DNA of 16,588 nt from Roseiarcus sp050013915 (GTDB lineage Bacteria; Pseudomonadota; Alphaproteobacteria; Rhizobiales; Beijerinckiaceae), in assembly GCA_050013915.1 (NCBI GenBank), contig JBEKEI010000115.1, positions 1-16,588 on the forward strand, written 5' to 3'. A program made the position numbers and the translations under genes. The notes below the pieces were generated by a model, which saw only the letters and a list, made by a program, of their open reading frames with translations, made no database searches and was not told the origin of the DNA. This document shows, piece by piece, positions 15,201 to 16,588 of this stretch. Within the stretch, counting starts at the first letter, position 1; each line of letters opens with the position of its first letter.

Positions 15201-15270
15201 GGAAATTTTTGGAAATCTTTGGAAACCTTTGGAAAGCTCTGGAAACCTCTGGAAAACTTTGGATACATTT
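15201..15270. repeat. Seven tandem 10-bp repeats, consensus GGAAAnnTTT
   Basis: Seven consecutive decamers start at 15201: GGAAATTTTT, GGAAATCTTT, GGAAACCTTT, GGAAAGCTCT, GGAAACCTCT, GGAAAACTTT and GGATACATTT. GGAAA is invariant in the first six, and TTT or TCT closes every unit, while positions 6-7 vary. The next ten bases (TTGAAAGGCC) are a degenerate out-of-register remnant. The block is sharply A/T-richer than its surroundings. The period of 10 places every unit on nearly the same face of the helix and is not a multiple of three. A frame read through it gives ten-residue repeats in all six frames (for example GNLWKPLE on plus, FPKVSKDFQ on minus). Confidence 0.9.
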
Positions 15271-15315
15271 TTGAAAGGCCCCTATTTCCGAATTTCAAGA
15301 GGTTTGGCGGGGGTT

Positions 15316-15459
15316 TCAAGGCCTCGCGGGCGCGCGGAAATGTTCTGCGACCCCGCGGCGGCCGGGCCTCCGCGAGGACCGCCCCAGACGGCGCTTCCAC
15401 GTGGAAAGAGGCGGCGCCTTGGGAGTTACGCGTCCTGGGCGGCTCTCGCGCGCAGTCAT
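15316..15459 (-). CDS. Possible short Arg-rich protein (47 residues), uncertain
   Basis: An ATG at 15459 on the minus strand is preceded by AGGAG four bases upstream and by a plausible promoter about 50 bases before that. It opens a 47-codon frame beginning MTARESRPGRVTPKAPP and ending RAPARP. The product would be very basic, with no membrane helix and no recognised domain. Arg-rich translations are common in non-coding GC-rich DNA, so the case rests on the start signals alone. It may instead be the leader of a transcript running on into the 10-bp repeat block about 45 bases beyond its stop. Confidence 0.25.
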   Translation of the reverse strand: MTARESRPGRVTPKAPPLSTWKRRLGRSSRRPGRRGVAEHFRAPARP

Positions 15460-15510
15460 GAATCTCCTTCGGTTCGCCTGGCTCTGACCCGCCTTCCACC
15501 CCCACATCCG

Positions 15511-15539
15511 ATCATGGACCGGGGAACGGCCGGAGTCAA
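15511..15539 (-). promoter_or_regulatory. Candidate promoter, minus strand
   Basis: On the minus strand TTGACT (15539-15534) and CATGAT (15516-15511) are 17 bases apart, five and four matches of six to consensus. The predicted start near 15505 gives a leader of about 45 bases before the AGGAG/ATG of the short minus-strand frame. The combination of promoter, Shine-Dalgarno sequence and start codon in the right order is the reason for reporting it. Confidence 0.4.
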
Positions 15540-15831
15540 GCAAATTTCTGTAAAAGAGAAAATCGGGCGGCGCCGGGCCCTCCTCGCCGCAGCTCAGCGG
15601 CGGGTTGCAGCGCAGCGACGCAGGCCTCGAACGCGCATTGGCCACAGCGACTTCCCGACCAGATCCCGACGCGATTGGGCGCCTTTCCTGCGAGGGCATG
15701 TGCGGCGGCAAGAGCGCTTGGGCGACCATGAGCCGTCGTTTCATGAGGTCCCCTTGATGACCTGCATTCGACAGCGACGCGCAGGAGTTTGGATAGGTGC
15801 GTAGGAGCCCGTTGCGTGGGAGAGGCGCGCC

Positions 15832-16115
15832 ATGAACTGGACGTTTCGAGCCGACGAGATGGCCGACGCCACCGAGTTTTTTCGCGCCAACGGGTTTGTC
15901 GGCTTTCCAGACTTGCTGACTGCGTCCGAAGCCGCCGCGTTGAGAGACGCCGCCGAGGTCGCCAGCTACAGCGACGACAAATGGCCAACAATTACGACGC
16001 GATTTTCGTGGTTCCCTTTTTTGAGCAATTCGTCACGGACAGGCGGTTGTGCGGCACAGCGTCGCGCGCAGACATGCGCCTCGAGCAGCTGGCTCACGGC
16101 GAGGGGAGAGCGTAG
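15832..16115 (+). pseudogene. Frameshifted, truncated phytanoyl-CoA dioxygenase (PhyH)-like relic
   Basis: From the ATG at 15832, preceded by GGGAGAGG, the first 49 codons read MNWTFRADEMADATEFFRAN, then GFVGFPDLLTASEAAALRDA. This matches the usual start of PhyH-family Fe(II)/2-oxoglutarate dioxygenases (F-x-ngFV-x-x-x-LL-x-xE-x-aaLr). After about 15980 this frame turns into Ser/Arg-rich nonsense. The frame beginning at 15981 is protein-like instead (MANNYDAIFVVPFFEQFVTD) and continues for 44 codons to a stop at 16113-16115. A single missing base near 15980 would join the two parts. The catalytic HxD...H residues and the remaining roughly 180 residues of a PhyH protein are absent, so even the repaired frame would be inactive. 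A sequencing error could explain the shift but not the missing C terminus. Confidence 0.55.
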
Positions 16116-16443
16116 ACGACGACGCCCGCCGTCGCCGGCGAATCCCGCGCCGTCGGGACGCGCAAACGGACGGACGAGCAGTCGTAGCTCTGCGGCGTTG
16201 GATTGACCGGAGTCCTGCTGATCGCGGTGTCGTTTGCATCGGGCTCGCGGTCGAGGCCGTGATTGCCGACCCGCCAGCGCCAATCGCGCTCCCTCGCCTC
16301 CGGTCGAGGGGAACGCTGCCGCCATCGCCGCTGTGGGAGTTCCCGACGGGTTCACGATCCCGTCGCATGGCGCCGATGCGCCTCTCCCGCCGACCGGGCC
16401 CGCCGCTTCGGACTCGTCGCCGGCGAACGCGCGAAAATGTCCG
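16116..16443. other. Intergenic stretch, nothing recognised
   Basis: About 330 bases between the dioxygenase relic and the receiver gene. Translations in all frames are low-complexity and Arg/Ser/Pro-rich. I found no similarity to the missing dioxygenase C terminus, no clear promoter and no strong inverted repeat. It may be eroded coding DNA. Confidence 0.4.
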
Positions 16444-16588
16444 ATGGGCCTATCCGACGCCGGTTTCGCCGAGTTGGTCGTCGAGGACGAACCGGTGATC
16501 CGCATCGACGTCGCGAGGACGATCGGGGATGCCGGCTTCAAGGTCAATGAAGCCGAAGGCTCGGACCGCGCGATCGAGCTGCTCGAAC
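16444..16588 (+). CDS. CheY-like response regulator receiver protein, N-terminal part (partial)
   Basis: The frame from the ATG at 16444 remains open to the window edge and gives 48 residues: MGLSDAGFAELVVEDEPVIR, then IDVARTIGDAGFKVNEAEGS and DRAIELLE. LVVEDEPVIR is the first beta strand and acidic pocket of a receiver domain, and the spacing to DAGFKV and AIELLE fits the first two helices. The phospho-accepting Asp would lie beyond the edge. Such stand-alone receivers are common in alphaproteobacteria. The output cannot be told. The start is uncertain because no clear Shine-Dalgarno sequence precedes it, and the frame is open back to 16222. Confidence 0.75.
   Translation, partial: MGLSDAGFAELVVEDEPVIRIDVARTIGDAGFKVNEAEGSDRAIELLE

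Larger units (their letters stand above)
14840..15831. other. Long gene-poor region
   Basis: Almost 1 kb lies between the chemoreceptor gene and the dioxygenase relic. It contains the 10-bp repeat, a possible short minus-strand gene with its promoter (separate entries), and otherwise nothing recognisable. Between 14930 and 15030 base composition is locally more A/T-rich. Long open frames on both strands give low-complexity Arg/Pro/Ser translations without family features. Just before the relic, AGGTC (15746-15750) and GACCT (15759-15763) form a short inverted repeat, and GCGyrGGAG occurs three times (15779, 15799, 15814). Confidence 0.5.

Noticed and set aside
15201..15270. CRISPR array
   Set aside because: The units are 10 bp with no spacers of 30-40 bp and no cas genes are present.
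15201..15270. Phased A-tract curved DNA
   Set aside because: AAA and TTT stand five bases apart within each unit, so their bends should largely cancel rather than add. Curvature would need calculation before it could be claimed.
14843..15505. 220-codon minus-strand frame reading through the 10-bp repeats
   Set aside because: No ribosome binding site at its start. The FPKVSKDFQ-type repeat arises automatically from a 10-bp DNA period, and the rest is Pro/Arg-rich without similarity.
15115..15804. 229-codon plus-strand frame through the 10-bp repeats (GNLWKPLE units)
   Set aside because: The peptide repeat is the arithmetic result of the 10-bp DNA period. Flanking translation is Arg/Pro-rich and there is no start signal.

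Overview
This GC-rich window with densely packed genes looks like chromosomal DNA of an alphaproteobacterium, probably Hyphomicrobiales. Supporting signs are the 44-residue L34 protein, the rpmH-rnpA-yidC-yihA gene order, a TadG-type pilus protein end, a CtrA-like box and a livJ-type binding protein. The genus cannot be fixed by eye.

Left part (1-5203): the last 41 codons of a TadG-like Flp pilus protein, a gene-free stretch, then an overlapping periplasmic chaperone and outer-membrane usher pair of the archaic chaperone-usher type. No pilin subunit gene is visible beside them. The usher carries an unusual 5 x 13-residue Ala/Pro repeat between its signal peptide and its N-terminal domain. A convergent gene on the minus strand encodes a lone branched-chain-amino-acid-type ABC transporter binding protein.

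Middle (5204-11000): core metabolism and core biogenesis genes, all on the plus strand. dxs (isoprenoid precursor synthesis) is translationally coupled to a small one-helix membrane protein of unknown function. A clear sigma-70-like promoter at 7707-7736 then opens the conserved block rpmH (ribosomal protein L34, GTG start), rnpA (RNase P protein), yidC (membrane insertase) and yihA/engB (ribosome assembly GTPase), in which the last three genes overlap.

Right-centre (11151-14745): an FAD-dependent monooxygenase and a TMEM175-family putative channel on the plus strand, convergent with a methyl-accepting chemotaxis protein that has two membrane helices, almost no periplasmic part, and a C-terminal PilZ (c-di-GMP-binding) domain. 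A CtrA-like box lies about 80 bp upstream of that gene.

Right end (14746-16588): low coding density. It holds a 10-bp-period tandem repeat (GGAAAnnTTT), a short minus-strand ORF with its own plausible promoter and Shine-Dalgarno sequence, a frameshifted and truncated phytanoyl-CoA dioxygenase-like relic, and the first codons of a CheY-like receiver protein running off the edge. I see no tRNA, rRNA, CRISPR array, transposase or prophage gene. The most interesting unexplained items are the 10-bp phased repeat with its adjacent minus-strand transcription unit, the usher repeat linker in a pilin-less operon, the sensor-less MCP-PilZ protein, and a duplicated motif in front of dxs.
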